Shown here one piece after another: positions 23,501 to 31,253 of a stretch of DNA of 64,000 bases. Each line of letters begins with the position of its first letter. Within the stretch, counting starts at the first letter, position 1. The stretch lies in NCBI GenBank assembly GCA_023014485.1, contig JAJOZX010012228.1, forward strand, positions 47,155 to 111,154, read 5' to 3'. A model generated the notes under the pieces. The model searched no databases. It was not told the origin of the DNA and saw nothing but the letters and a program-made list of their open reading frames with translations. The DNA is from Bathynomus jamesi. Lineage: Eukaryota; Arthropoda; Malacostraca; Isopoda; Cirolanidae. The translations under genes were made by a program, and so were the position numbers.

Positions 23501-24146
23501 TCACAAACGGGAATGTTATAGTCGTCTGAAACTTAGTTACATTTTTAAAAGTTTGATGTACAGTATTTCCATACTTCATGGAAATACATATTTTTAAATA
23601 TTCAAATCTAAGTTTCTAACCAGAGGGGGTTAGATATTGTGCTTATTAGGATGTAATTCTATTCAACCACAAGGCTATAACATTAAAGTTCATTACTTCT
23701 CACACTAAAACTCTGCGATAAATCAAATAAACAAGTCATCAGTTACTGTATGTAACCTTCATTTTCCGAACAAACAGTACCTGACAGGCATTGAACCTAT
23801 TTAGTTAGCCTAGGGGTGCGTGTGTATATATTTGAGTTCATAAAAAAAAAAATTCACAATTTTTTTTTTTTAAGGTAATATGTCTCAAGTATTTTTGTTG
23901 CATCACATGCCGACGTTTTGTTTTAATTGCTACTCTGCTTTAATAAGTTTTTAACCAATTTAATTACGGTAGAAGTTCATTTTTCAGGTCATAATCCCCG
24001 ATGTAGAGATTCCTGTAAAGTATTCTACTGCTGACAGACACCCTGTGGCCGGAGATTACGTGGAAGTGTTTATTGCTGATGCTTCGTCGCAGGTTTTGAA
24101 AGGAACTCCACTGTGTATTTCTTCAATGAAAGATTTTGTTTTGTAG
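6755..24146 (+). CDS. CDK5RAP1: CDK5RAP1, mitochondrial tRNA methylthiotransferase (5 exons)
   Basis: Radical-SAM enzyme that, in characterised animals, converts i6A37 to ms2i6A in mitochondrial tRNAs. Coding exons: 6755-8059, 15517-15665, 17024-17149, 17962-18048, 23988-24146. Exon 1 gives a basic, Ser-rich leader suitable for mitochondrial import, the UPF0004 domain with its three cluster cysteines (YGCQMN, VTCSIRE, LGCMAER) and the radical-SAM CX3CX2C ([10 protein letters not shown]). Later exons give [14 protein letters not shown] and the C-terminal TRAM-like part ([23 protein letters not shown]). Length, about 600 residues, fits the family. Frames break by single bases in exon 1 (near 6893 and 6970, intact in the other arm) and exon 3. 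Introns are packed with transposons. AATAAA is at 24175. Confidence 0.93.
8188..9457 (+). mobile_element. mariner element (DD34D), right arm, in CDK5RAP1 intron 1
   Basis: Mirror of 2408-3682: TIR TCAGGTCATCC at both ends, TA at 9458-9459. It lies about 130 bp after the exon 1 donor. The transposase (8325-9230) is split by the stop at 8868-8870; the last catalytic segment ends at a stop after HLFRCL, with remnants to the TIR. Confidence 0.9.
8325..9230 (+). pseudogene. mariner transposase pseudogene (right arm)
   Basis: 8325-8870 encodes the DNA-binding half through [17 protein letters not shown]; 8874-9230 the catalytic half through [15 protein letters not shown]. The intervening stop sits where the related copy at 32.8 kb reads on (RRRQWVCAGEP), so it is a mutation and not two genes. 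Confidence 0.87.
9835..11390 (-). pseudogene. LINE reverse transcriptase relic, right arm
   Basis: Mirror of 480-2030. The open segment 10922-10569 carries [24 protein letters not shown] and YADDTTL. It lies antisense in CDK5RAP1 intron 1. Confidence 0.75.
11545..11582. repeat. (TA)n microsatellite abutting Tc1-like element
   Basis: Uninterrupted TA repeat at the insertion site; the matching left-arm tract (283-312) has a different length and an interruption. Confidence 0.9.
11583..12972 (-). mobile_element. Tc1-like element with DD37E spacing
   Basis: Imperfect terminal repeats: CAGCGTCTCACATTAATAGCC at 11583 against, inward from 12972, CACTGCGTATCAAATTATTA. TA flanks both ends. Length about 1.39 kb, one transposase gene on the minus strand. 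A 26-bp piece of the transposase 3' coding end (11779-11804) recurs inverted in the 5' leader at 12921-12946. The left part of this element is also in palindrome arm 1-282. Confidence 0.88.
11732..12810 (-). pseudogene. Tc1-like DD37E transposase, one frameshift
   Basis: Cut-and-paste transposase. Residues about 25-130 form the paired helix-turn-helix ([12 protein letters not shown]..., [12 protein letters not shown]). The catalytic triad is [17 protein letters not shown] and SPDLNPIEN; 37 residues separate the second Asp from the Glu, the spacing of the ITmD37E group rather than DD34E. A small deletion just after PIENM shifts frame at about 11918; the C-terminus ([17 protein letters not shown]...SGGSYIHY) continues in another frame to the stop at 11732. 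It is otherwise well preserved. Confidence 0.88.
12979..14475 (+). mobile_element. DD41D mariner-like element with ~200-bp TIRs
   Basis: Complete element flanked by TA at 12977-12978 and 14476-14477. Terminal repeats of about 200 bp (12979-13180 and 14276-14475), starting CAGGGTGTTTGAAAACTTTC, differ at only a few positions, so insertion was probably recent. The GC-rich interior contrasts with the AT-rich host intron, consistent with foreign origin. Confidence 0.92.
13179..14250 (+). pseudogene. DD41D transposase, nearly intact (one frameshift)
   Basis: About 357 residues. The start [17 protein letters not shown] at 13179 opens the N-terminal helix-turn-helix in one frame; near 13375 an apparent extra T shifts to the 13291-14250 frame, which carries [13 protein letters not shown] and the whole catalytic core: [17 protein letters not shown] and [13 protein letters not shown]. 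Counting gives 41 residues between the second and third Asp, as in rosa-type DD41D mariners. The start codon lies at the inner edge of the TIR. One repaired base would leave a full-length protein, so this copy is young. Confidence 0.88.
14476..14518. repeat. (TA)n microsatellite
   Basis: About 21 TA units directly after the DD41D element; probably expanded from its TA target. Confidence 0.9.
14530..15340 (-). pseudogene. CR1-like LINE, 3' part of reverse transcriptase ORF
   Basis: Three frames on the minus strand give the end of an RT ORF in order: [21 protein letters not shown] (from about 15270), [12 protein letters not shown] and [11 protein letters not shown] (about 15090-14960), and [21 protein letters not shown] (14951-14673) ending [12 protein letters not shown]. 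This is the typical C-terminal region of CR1/Rex-type LINE proteins. It is 5'-truncated and frameshifted, antisense in CDK5RAP1 intron 1. Confidence 0.8.
15517..15665 (+). CDS. CDK5RAP1: CDK5RAP1 exon 2
   Basis: Acceptor TTTGTTTGCAG ends at 15516; donor GTACGA starts at 15666. Encodes [20 protein letters not shown]..., phase 2 at its end (AG completed by T of exon 3). Confidence 0.92.
15740..15920 (+). repeat. SINE-like repeat with AAACAACCC tail
   Basis: Contains GTAGTGGTTCAGATCACGCG and ends GGGAAGTTAAACAACCCC. The tail resembles those of the 5S-derived SINEs at 16.8 and 26.7 kb; the head is too diverged to classify. Confidence 0.5.
16393..16548 (-). repeat. tRNA-derived SINE with (AAT)n core
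   Basis: On the minus strand: tRNA-like B box GTGGGTTCGAGTCCC, then (AAT)n, then GTGCCAGTTTCTGGCC. The same order occurs at 49166-49345, defining a family. Confidence 0.75.
16575..16735 (+). repeat. tRNA-derived SINE (GTGACTCGG family)
   Basis: GACTCGGTTAGTTGGAAACTG resembles an A box, CTGAGTTCGAAGTCCC a B box, followed by a GC-rich body with TTGGGAGGTTGAAGTTGGG. A diverged relative is at 52822-52930. Not a functional tRNA: the arms do not pair properly. Confidence 0.65.
16764..16932 (+). repeat. 5S rRNA-derived SINE, copy 1
   Basis: AGTGAAGTTAAGTGTCATTG and TAGTTGGATGAGAGATC correspond to the internal promoter half of 5S rRNA (GAAGTTAAGC...TTGGATGGGTGACC). It is followed by a body with GTGGTTCGGATCCCACGTAA and the tail TGAAGGAGGCAAAACAACC. 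Compare copies at 26566 and 34010. Confidence 0.7.
17024..17149 (+). CDS. CDK5RAP1: CDK5RAP1 exon 3 (one base short)
   Basis: Begins MREKTAAHR after the joining Ser codon, which matches the YSMRQKT region of the family. After CACAGAAAC the frame hits TAG; adding one A restores [22 protein letters not shown]... and makes exon phases agree with exon 4. Donor GTAATT at 17150. Confidence 0.88.
17395..17465 (-). repeat. LINE-type 3' fragment shared with the palindrome arms
   Basis: On the minus strand it reads CTCAGAATGGTCCC, then CACACAGACTGTGCATGG; the same motif order is at 310-365 and 11470-11550. A small interspersed repeat fragment of unknown full length. Confidence 0.5.
17962..18048 (+). 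CDS. CDK5RAP1: CDK5RAP1 exon 4
   Basis: Acceptor CTTTTCCTTCAG, donor GTAAATG. 29 codons, phase 0 both sides, [17 protein letters not shown]... matching the segment that opens the TRAM-like domain. Confidence 0.92.
18100..19180. other. intron 4 stretch without a recognised gene
   Basis: An open frame on minus at 18933-18703 ([20 protein letters not shown]...) is isolated and unrecognised; it may be part of a repeat. Otherwise AT-rich intron. Confidence 0.4.
19326..20048. mobile_element. mariner-derived MITE with ~200-bp TIRs
   Basis: Flanked by TA at 19324-19325 and 20049-20050. The ends start CGAGGGGCGGTCAGAAAATA and stay complementary for about 200 bp. The middle encodes a mariner fragment: [13 protein letters not shown] (catalytic Asp changed to Asn) and [21 protein letters not shown]. 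It is a non-autonomous deletion derivative inserted in the Penelope half. Confidence 0.88.
20329..21739. mobile_element. fold-back element 1: two inverted transposase 3' halves
   Basis: Flanked by TA; ends CAGGGTGTACATAAAGTCAG. The left arm (20329-20713) holds the 3' part of a DD41D transposase on minus, the right arm (21301-21739) the same on plus: [35 protein letters not shown]. They meet about a short centre at 21323-21349. A hAT element (20714-21300) splits the left arm. There is no intact transposase: each arm lacks the N-terminal half and first catalytic Asp. Sister copy at 24249-25111. Confidence 0.9.
20714..21300 (+). mobile_element. short hAT element inside the fold-back element
   Basis: Exact 8-bp target duplication AGCACCAT at 20706-20713 and 21301-21308. 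Ends TAGGGTTGCAA and, inverted, TATAGGATGCAA. Internal GATAA/TTATC repeats (TTATCGATAA) recur in both subterminal zones. The frame 20901-21146 encodes a hAT dimerisation domain ([35 protein letters not shown]). Deletion derivative. Confidence 0.92.
22257..23262 (+). mobile_element. Penelope-like element, plus-strand half
   Basis: RT motifs [21 protein letters not shown] at 22261, then [22 protein letters not shown] near 22390-22470, then GIY-YIG endonuclease text [19 protein letters not shown] with [14 protein letters not shown] (22690-22800). The 3' end at 23178-23262 mirrors that at 19206. Broken by stops and by the hAT MITE at 22857-23036. Confidence 0.75.
22857..23036. mobile_element. hAT MITE (CAGTGGTTCTTAACC type), 180 bp
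   Basis: Ends CAGTGGTTCTTAACCTGG and its complement; 8-bp target duplication TTCTAGAA on both sides (22849-22856, 23037-23044). Confidence 0.93.
23278..23400. repeat. interspersed repeat shared with 53.7 kb
   Basis: TGTGTAACTAGGGATT...AAGGTTAAGT and AATGAAAATATCA recur in inverted form around 53655-53885. Probably a MITE fragment. Confidence 0.45.
23988..24146 (+). CDS. CDK5RAP1: CDK5RAP1 exon 5 (last)
   Basis: Acceptor TTTTTCAG; encodes [24 protein letters not shown]... to the TAG at 24144-24146. Gives the end of the TRAM-like RNA-binding domain. AATAAA at 24175-24180 is the likely poly-A signal. Confidence 0.93.
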   Translation, partial: VIIPDVEIPVKYSTADRHPVAGDYVEVFIADASSQVLKGTPLCISSMKDFVL

Positions 24147-24174
24147 TTCTTTAAAGCGACTGTTTCCGTTTGTA

Positions 24175-24180
24175 AATAAA
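24175..24180 (+). terminator. poly-A signal of CDK5RAP1
   Basis: AATAAA 29 bases after the stop codon, before the next repeat. Confidence 0.65.
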
Positions 24181-24248
24181 CTTTGTTTAAATTGTTGTTT
24201 ATTTTTAGAAATGATTGTGCTTTAGAACGTCAGCATTATATATATATA

Positions 24249-25111
24249 CAGGGTGTACAAAGTCAGGATCTATTTTTGTGAAGCACTTGGAAATTATATG
24301 GAATTCAATCATAAAATGATAGTGGTAACATTTATTAAGTAATTAAGAGTAGGATTCAACGTGACGCCCATCAGTATCCCTGCACAGCTCAAATCGTTCT
24401 GGAGCATTTGCGGGGTTATGTTATCTGCAACAGTTCGTATACGTAAGTTTTCAAGACTCGTAATCTTCGTCTGATAGACGTGCGATTTGATAAAGCCCCA
24501 TGCAAAGAAGTCTAAAGGGATTAAATCTGGTGATCTCGCTGGCCAAAGTCTGTTGCTTCCGCGTCCGATCCAGCGATTTGGAAAACGTCCATTTAGATAA
24601 TCCTGAACAATTTTGGCATAGTTACAAGGAGCACCATCATGTTGATAGACGACGGGGATAGGATTGTTAGTACCGTCGTCTATCAACATGATGGTGCTCC
24701 TTGTAACTATGCCAAAATTGTTCAGGATTATCTAAATGGACGTTTTCCAAATCGCTGGATCGGACGCGGAAGCAACAGACCTTGGCCAGCGAGATCACCA
24801 GATTTAACCCCTTTAGATTTCTTTGCATGGGGCTTTATTAAATCGCGCGTCTATCAGATGAAGATTACGAGTCTTGAAAACTTACGTACACGTATACGAA
24901 CTGCTGCAGATAACATAACCCCGCAAATGCTCCAGAATGTGTTTAGAAATGCTGCGGAACGATTTGAGCTGTGCAGGGATACTGATGGGCGTCACGTCGA
25001 ATCCTACTCTTAATTATTTAATAAATGTTACCACTATCATTTTATGATTGAATTCCATATAATTTCCAAGTGCTTCACAAAAATAGATCCTGACTTTATA
25101 TACACACCGTG
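24249..25111. mobile_element. fold-back element 2: near-perfect inverted transposase halves
   Basis: TA-flanked, 863 bp. Left arm carries the transposase 3' half on minus (24689-24309), right arm the same on plus (24639-25013): QHDGAPCNYAKIV, then [13 protein letters not shown] with 41 residues between the Asps. The arms pair almost throughout about a spacer of roughly 17 bp (GGATAGGATTGTTAGTA) at 24656-24672. It begins about 70 bp past the CDK5RAP1 poly-A signal. It has the same architecture as 20329-21739, so it propagates in this form. Confidence 0.93.
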
Positions 25112-25271
25112 TATTGTGAGGGGAAAGAAGTACAAGTTATGTAAAGCACTTGCTCTCTATCGCACCTTTGACCGAGGTACATTGTTTTTAACGGATATCT
25201 TTTATGAGATATTGTTTTACTTTTACAGTGGAATGTTATGTTAGTCAAGATATTTAAGAAGTATATCTGGT

Positions 25272-25729
25272 GTGAGGTCATTGGAGATAAGAATAGAGCA
25301 TGGTATGAAGCGTTCGTCCAGTCACGGAAGTGAGAAATGATGTACTGATTATTATTCCACTTTCACAATTCCATGTGTGAGCAGCAGAGGATAAGATTAG
25401 TAAATGTGAATAAGGGTAGGGTTGATATTTATAAATATGGTACAAGAGTTTACAAAGAACAGGAAGAGGGTGGTGGTTTTGTAAGAGCTACCTTGAGCTA
25501 CATAAAGCGAGACCACCCTCCATTTACACGCCTCACAAACCACTTCCTGTTCTTCATAAATTCTTGTGCCATATTTATATCAACTCTACACTTATTCACA
25601 TTTACTAATCTTATCCTCTGCTGCTCACATACATGGAATTGTGAAAGTGGAATAATAATCAGTACATTTCTCACTTCCATGACTGGACGAACGCTTCATA
25701 CCATACTCTATTCTTATCTCCAATGACCT
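25272..25729. repeat. 458-bp hairpin repeat
   Basis: GAGGTCATTGGAGATAAGAA at 25272 returns inverted at 25710-25729; arms of about 200 bp, loop near 25490-25510. No terminal duplication found. MITE-like. Confidence 0.85.
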
Positions 25730-25739
25730 CTCTCCACAA

Positions 25740-26530
25740 ATGTCCTGAGCATTTTCACTTCTCGTATGGTCAATCCGTTTCACACCAATCATATTTCTTA
25801 GCTACTCTTACTTTTATAGTGAATTATGTCAAACAAGCGTCTCTCACCCAGATACCAGTGTTGAAACCCATACACCACCCAGCAAAACTTGCTGCATCTT
25901 ATATTCAAGTACTTGCTTCCTACTGAAGCTCCAAGAACACACTTTATTTATTGACTCGTTTCACTATTTTGTTTCCATTGATCACATTACATACTAGCCG
26001 ACTTCCTCCTTTCAACAGCACTTTTTCAATAATCTTTCACAAATGTCAACAAAATTTGTCACTGATTTCCTTGTCTAATGTACCCAGAAGCACCACGTCA
26101 TCAGTCGCCACTTATCCTAATTGATGTTTACCTAGGCTGACCATACGTACCATTTTGAACGGGACAGTACCGTTTTTTTTATATTTCCTGGCCGTCCCGT
26201 CGTTTTAAAAATGTCAATTTTGTCCCGGTTTATGTACTTACTTTTTCATGAATACAGAATATTACATAACCCCCGTCCCTTTTTTGCCATCCCAATGTCC
26301 CGTTTTTGCCTCAAGGAAATATGGTCAGCCTATGTTTACTCCTCTCTCTAGCATTCCTTGCTTCCTTCCTTTCATCTTGCATAATATTACTCCCTCCATG
26401 TACACATTAAAACTAAACCAGTCACTCAACTTTGCATTAGTATCCACATACAAACTTTTCATTACATATACCATCAAATCTTACTTTCTTCAGTTTGTAT
26501 ACTGCTCCTTCAACTTCCTCTAATTTGAGG
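25740..26530 (-). pseudogene. RTE-like LINE fragment
   Basis: On minus, 26440-26350 gives YVDTNAKLSDWFSFNVHGG, resembling the RT region before the SPxLFN motif, and near 25780 MIGVKRIDHTRSE, resembling the LINE C-terminus. Broken throughout and interrupted by the hAT MITE at 26133-26332. Confidence 0.55.
26133..26332. mobile_element. hAT MITE (GGTGACCATA-like), 200 bp
   Basis: Ends TAGGCTGACCATA and TATGGTCAGCCTA. Flanks TGTTTACC (26125-26132) and TGTTTACT (26333-26340) are an 8-bp target duplication with one change. Confidence 0.9.
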
Positions 26531-26565
26531 TCTTCTATTCCCTATTCAGACTACGCCATAACCAG

Positions 26566-26762
26566 TATCGTATCGTGTCGTGTCGTAGCACCGCTTCCCG
26601 TTGATCGACGAAGTTAACCGACATTGTTTAGGTAGTAGATGAATGGGAAGACCGTCCTCTCCGTCCAGATTATGCAGCGACCCGTGGTTCGAATCACGTA
26701 AAACTGTAGGTTCCCTCCGTCATATAACCTTAGATGTTGCGAAGTAGGTTAAACAACCCTAT
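26566..26762 (+). repeat. 5S rRNA-derived SINE, copy 2 (most complete)
   Basis: GTAGCACCGCTTCCCGTTGATC and CGAAGTTAACCGACATTG follow the order of 5S rRNA (GCACCGGTTCTCGTCCGATC, GAAGTTAAGC), then TAGATGAATGGGAAGACCG replaces TTGGATGGGTGACC. A body with CGTGGTTCGAATCACGTAAA and the tail GAAGTAGGTTAAACAACCC follows. Confidence 0.75.
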
Positions 26763-27240
26763 CATTACATTATTCCCTATTGTACATGCGTCACCAAAAC
26801 TAGCTATATTCACATTCATTTCCTTTTCATCTACCTCGCCTACCAGCTCACTAAAATACTCAATGTTCTCGCATGTTTACTCATCCTGTACTAACATTAT
26901 TTTTGTTTTTCATGTTACCAGAGATTCCACACTGACGTTTGCATTTTCTCATTCCTTCCCAGAATAACTTTGTATTATGTAATTAATAATAATTTGAGAG
27001 TACTTGGAGAAAACAATCAGGATAGTTATTGGAAGGTTACAGAGCACGTAACACTGTCAGATCGTACAAAAATCAGGAACTGAGGAAAGAAGAGTCTTCG
27101 AAAGTCATAGCATAAGGAGGAAAGTTGTGCTGAACTTAACACATCAAAAAGAAAAGTTCAAAACCAGTGATTAATTTCGTAATCTCATAGTTAAGCATAA
27201 CCATTACCATCTGAGAGGCAATAACGTATTTTTTTGAGTG
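26763..27240. other. unassigned repeat-like DNA
   Basis: Minus strand between 26960 and 26770 looks like decayed LINE text; 26990-27240 is AT-rich with no recognised feature. Confidence 0.3.
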
Positions 27241-27246
27241 GTCGAG

Positions 27247-27353
27247 TACGAGTACGCGTGTAAGAGAGTGGTTTCAAACTTCAACTGGTGTTTGGCTACA
27301 ACTAGCCAAGCACCAATTAAAGTTTGAAACCACACACTTACACGTGTACTCTT
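27247..27353. repeat. 107-bp hairpin
   Basis: Arms share GAGTACGCGTGTAAG-like ends and GTGGTTTCAAACTT around a short centre at TTGGCTACAACTAGCCAA. Strong stem-loop, MITE-like. Confidence 0.85.
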
Positions 27354-27359
27354 TCCACC

Positions 27360-28330
27360 TAGTTGTAAGGATTATATGCAACTCTTACAGTTGGTGTGTG
27401 TGTGATGAAGTTCGAGTAGCAGAGTAAGATACGTTTCAAGGTTTTCAGGATGAACAAAAAGATCTGCAATAAATATGGAAGCAAAGGTAAGAAGTCGTCT
27501 TGCAATAACGGTAGTAGGAAAAATAGCAGGCATACATTTCCTTCTACAGAATTCGGACATGTGTAAAAACGGCTGTACTTCTGAACAGAGATCTGGAGTG
27601 TTCCAAGAAGCAGGTGGTTGTGAGGTGGGCAGATGAAATTTTTGGTCCAACACAAGTATGTTTCCTTCGTTTTTCTGCATCTACCCGAAGAGGATGCCAG
27701 TGGGCATCGAAACTTGTGGAAATGAACTCAGTCTATTAGCGTGGGTTTTGTTGTCACATTTCGACCTCCACGTAAGTGAAATTTTGCCTTTACTTGAAAG
27801 TAAAACGGGATAGTTCTGTAGAGTTATAGTGAAACCTGCTCCAAGATCATCAACATTAAAAAAAAAAAAGGAGTGGCTATACGCGGATACAAGAGAATGA
27901 GGACATAATGAAAAACTGGAAATATGAAGTGAATGAATTCGATCCCTATATACAGAATTCGCACCAAAGTACAGTAGTATGGAAACCGGCCTATATTAAC
28001 TATGAATATTTGAAAACCATCTCATGCCAATGTTGAAGCTTGATGTACACTAAGAAGACTGGAATTGCATTCGCACTGACCCTGTCTTGAGAAACGAAAA
28101 CGATGAAGGGTAGCTCGAGGGTATAGTTTTTTTATAAGTGGACCTACAGCTTTACGTGGGATTCACTGGCTAACTACAGTTTTCTTTCAATAAGAGAGAA
28201 CCAAGAAGCTGGTAAGAATTTAGTCAATCCTCCACACAGTTGTGCCTATGTCTATTAGTAAATGTGGTGGTGATGTCATTGATGCCTATAGCAAAATCCG
28301 ACATACTGAGGTATTCCACGGTGACAACTT
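27360..28330. other. intergenic, nothing recognised
   Basis: Minus-strand frames at 27359-27680 are short, overlapping and unlike any family I know. No RNA gene or clear repeat seen. Confidence 0.35.
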
Positions 28331-28332
28331 CC

Positions 28333-28542
28333 AGTGGTTCTTAACCCCTGGGTCGCCAAGCCATTTTGGTTGGGTCATTAAATTGTCACTTATTATTTGT
28401 TTATCTTATCCCTAATCATTTTACATTTATTTCTTTCATTATCTATTACAAGTGAACTGTTGTGTGAAGCCATGGGTCACCGAGCTAGCCCTACGACCAG
28501 AATTTGGGTCGCAGCCTAAAAAAGGTTAAGAACCAGTGCAGA
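28333..28542. repeat. hAT MITE fragment
   Basis: CAGTGGTTCTTAACCCCTGG at one end and GGTTAAGAACCAGTG at the other; contains TGGGTCGCCAAGC, common in this MITE type. No clear 8-bp duplication. Confidence 0.7.
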
Positions 28543-28802
28543 AGAAGATAGAAAGACGGCACTGAGAAAAGTGCGAATACACTTTAAATTAATAACTAAC
28601 GTACAAGAAGGAAGAGTGAATGGGATAGAAACCTATTCCCGATGGTAAGCTTTACTGAAACTGAAAAGGAGAAAAGAAAAACAATTTTCAAGTGAGAGGA
28701 GTAATGCTATTAATTTTTAGCATTCAGCAAATATCCAGCCAAATTTTTGTTCACAAATGAAGTTCATACCTCTTCGGTTGTTAATTTATATATACTGTAC
28801 AG

Positions 28803-29068
28803 TGTTGACTATATTTTTCTCTTTTAGGTAGGGGATGGTTGCGAAATTAACGATAGACGAGAGGGTGAGCTTGGTTTTAATTTTAATGTATGGAATACCA
28901 GGTACACCAAACCGATGAATCGGTACAGAATTTAAATTCTGTACCGACTTATCGATTTGTTGTACCTGGTATTCCTTACATTAAAATTAAAACCAAGCTC
29001 ACCCTCTCGTTTATTGTTAATTTCGCAGCCATCCCCTACCTAAAAGAAAAAAAATATAATCAACACTG
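28803..29068. repeat. 266-bp near-perfect hairpin repeat
   Basis: GTTGACTATATTTTTCTCTT at 28803 mirrors the end near 29068; arms of about 130 bp meet at AATTTAAATT near 28935. The arms differ at few positions. Confidence 0.9.
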
Positions 29069-29106
29069 AAAATTCCTATGATGCACGATATATATATATA
29101 TATATA

Positions 29107-30790
29107 TAACTTAAAATGAAGTGATTCCAAGGTTTTTCGCGTATTGAACAGTACATTTTGTCAGGGAATGAGGGGAAAAAGCAGAAAGTAAAAAAATATA
29201 AATCTCTGTACTACGGAAACAAAATCGATAGGAGTGATTAGCAAAATATTAGCAAGTAATAATTAAGGGGAGAAGGGTATTTTAACAAGATTTGGTAATT
29301 TTACGCGTTCCCGAACTGTTGAAATTATTTATAAAGTGCATACAAGCACATTCCAGAATTTTCCTCTATCATGTGCTTTCTCAAGATCCATAAAAGCCAT
29401 GTAAAACACCTTTTGTATGCTTTCTCAATCGCTTGTCTCTCATCGCTCACTAAGCATTCTGTAATACCACAAACTCGTTCTTATCACTATCCTACCATAC
29501 ACCTTCCCCACTACACTCAGACTTATTATACCTCTGTAGTTATTACATTCACTCCTTTCACCTTCCATTTTGAACAATGGAACAATTATTGCTTTCTTCC
29601 AGTCTTCAGGCACACTCCCATTTGTCCATGCACTCTAACATATGCACCACAACCACTCCAACCCTTTTAAAACCCCATACTTAATCATTTCCCCATATAT
29701 TCCATCCACACTAGCCACTTTTCATTTTTCAGCTTGCGAGCCACCGTTTTCACATCCCCCATGGCTATGTCTTCCACACACGAAATCCAATCATATTTAT
29801 ATTTGCACTCCTCTCATCTATTCAACTCGACAAACCCTCGAAATATTCTTCCATCTATTCCTAAAATCCACATCCGCTGTAAGCATTCGTTCATTTTCAT
29901 CCTTTACCCTCAAACTGTTAGTTTCATTCCTACACTTCCGCACTCCCTTCCAGAACAACTTTCTATTTTCTACATAATTCTCATTCCTCCTTCCAAATTC
30001 ATTACTTACCATTTTTTCTGCCGCACTCGTCTCCACACTTATATCGCTCTTCATACACCTCTTTCTTTGACTACTTCTCTATCGCAATTACCTTGCGCAC
30101 ACAAAAACTTTCTTCCTTTTATCTTCAACCGCTGACGCAACTTCGTCATCCCACCTTTTTTTATCTTTGCTTAAACGATTTTCTAGAAATGGAATAGAAG
30201 AATTTAATACCAATGTTCATAATATTGCATAACTCAGAATCTAAAAATTTAAGACTAATTTTAACTCTTAATTCTCTGAGAAACAGAAAAGATAGATTTT
30301 ATATAGTGTCATGGTCAGAATAAAAATGAACATACGTGTTATTATTAAGTTTGCAAAAAACTTAAAAATTTGAATAGATTTGTGCATCTCCAAATTTCTA
30401 GATCCAGAAATAAACATTCTTTTTCATTTTCAACAGAAAATATTATAGAACTAAATTACCGAGCCTACCAAGGAATCTATCAAAATCCAAATTATGAGGT
30501 CAAGGGCACAATACATCGTCCAGGTACCGGTACAAAACAATGTTGAAATTAACAATAGTGGGCCAAATTTTACTTTTTAAAAAATGATCATCTTATTACA
30601 GTACCTTTTTCCTTTAATTACTACGAGTTAAATTTTTGCTAATCCATCCTATTTTGTTTACGTTATACACATATATATATTTTTTGTTTTGCTTCTTGCC
30701 TTTTCTCTGACGAGGTGTACTGTTGAATACACGAAAGGCCTTAGAATTCATTTTTATTTTCCTTGCGGGTGTGCATCATTTATTTCAAGT
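29107..30790. mobile_element. second Penelope-like relic, head-to-head halves, with LINE insert
   Basis: 29107-29340 matches the terminus at 19206 (GAAGTGATTCCAAGG...). 30220-30600 parallels the minus RT part at 22000-22260 (TTGAAATTAACAATAGTGG). 30600-30790 is an inverted terminus (GACGAGGTGTACTGTTGAAT). The middle is a LINE (29340-30170). Confidence 0.65.
29340..30170 (-). pseudogene. RTE-like LINE fragment
   Basis: On minus, the text near 29620-29520 follows the RT start pattern (CLKTGRKQ..., then NVITTEV for CNNYRGI), and the 29440-29370 region resembles YMAFMDLEKA. Upstream minus frames (KKVFVRKVI, KCGDECGRKN) fit the pre-RT region. Many stops. Confidence 0.55.
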
Positions 30791-31063
30791 GTTCAATTCA
30801 TTTCTAATTTCTGACCACCCAAGCCGTGGTGGGTCGTAGTTTGGATTCTACTAGAGTTGTTGGTTTACGGTGGGAGTAACAAAGTTTGACCTTCGTCAGA
30901 ATGAACAATTCGGGCGGAAGCAAAACCACCGTTATGATGATGATTAAGGTATATACATAAAAATTTTATGGATTTGGGACAAGTTCCACAAACTAAGTGT
31001 AACGCTGTTGCAATTCGAAATTGAGGAATTTCTTAAAGCAAAATAAAACTAAGTTCTTAACTG

Positions 31064-31069
31064 ATTTAT
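31064..31069 (-). terminator. possible poly-A signal of TRMT2A
   Basis: AATAAA on minus, about 185 bases after the stop codon at 31254. Confidence 0.45.
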
Positions 31070-31253
31070 TAGTCTACTGAAACTTAACTTGAAAATAAAT
31101 TAGCGTTAAAATTTAAAGTATATAAGTGTACACATACACGAAGCCCACGAAATCGATTACTTGGATATTTACCTTAAAGACCTAACCCTAAAACATCTGA
31201 AAATCCTACACTTTGCAGACATGTCCTAAAAGAAGAACGTATTCAATGAACAT

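Noticed and set aside
27359..27680. Gene on minus strand with two overlapping frames
   Set aside because: The frames overlap in different phases, are low-complexity, and have no recognisable domain.
25272..30790. CRISPR array or phage-like system
   Set aside because: The repeats are inverted and dispersed, not direct with regular spacers, and the DNA is clearly eukaryotic.
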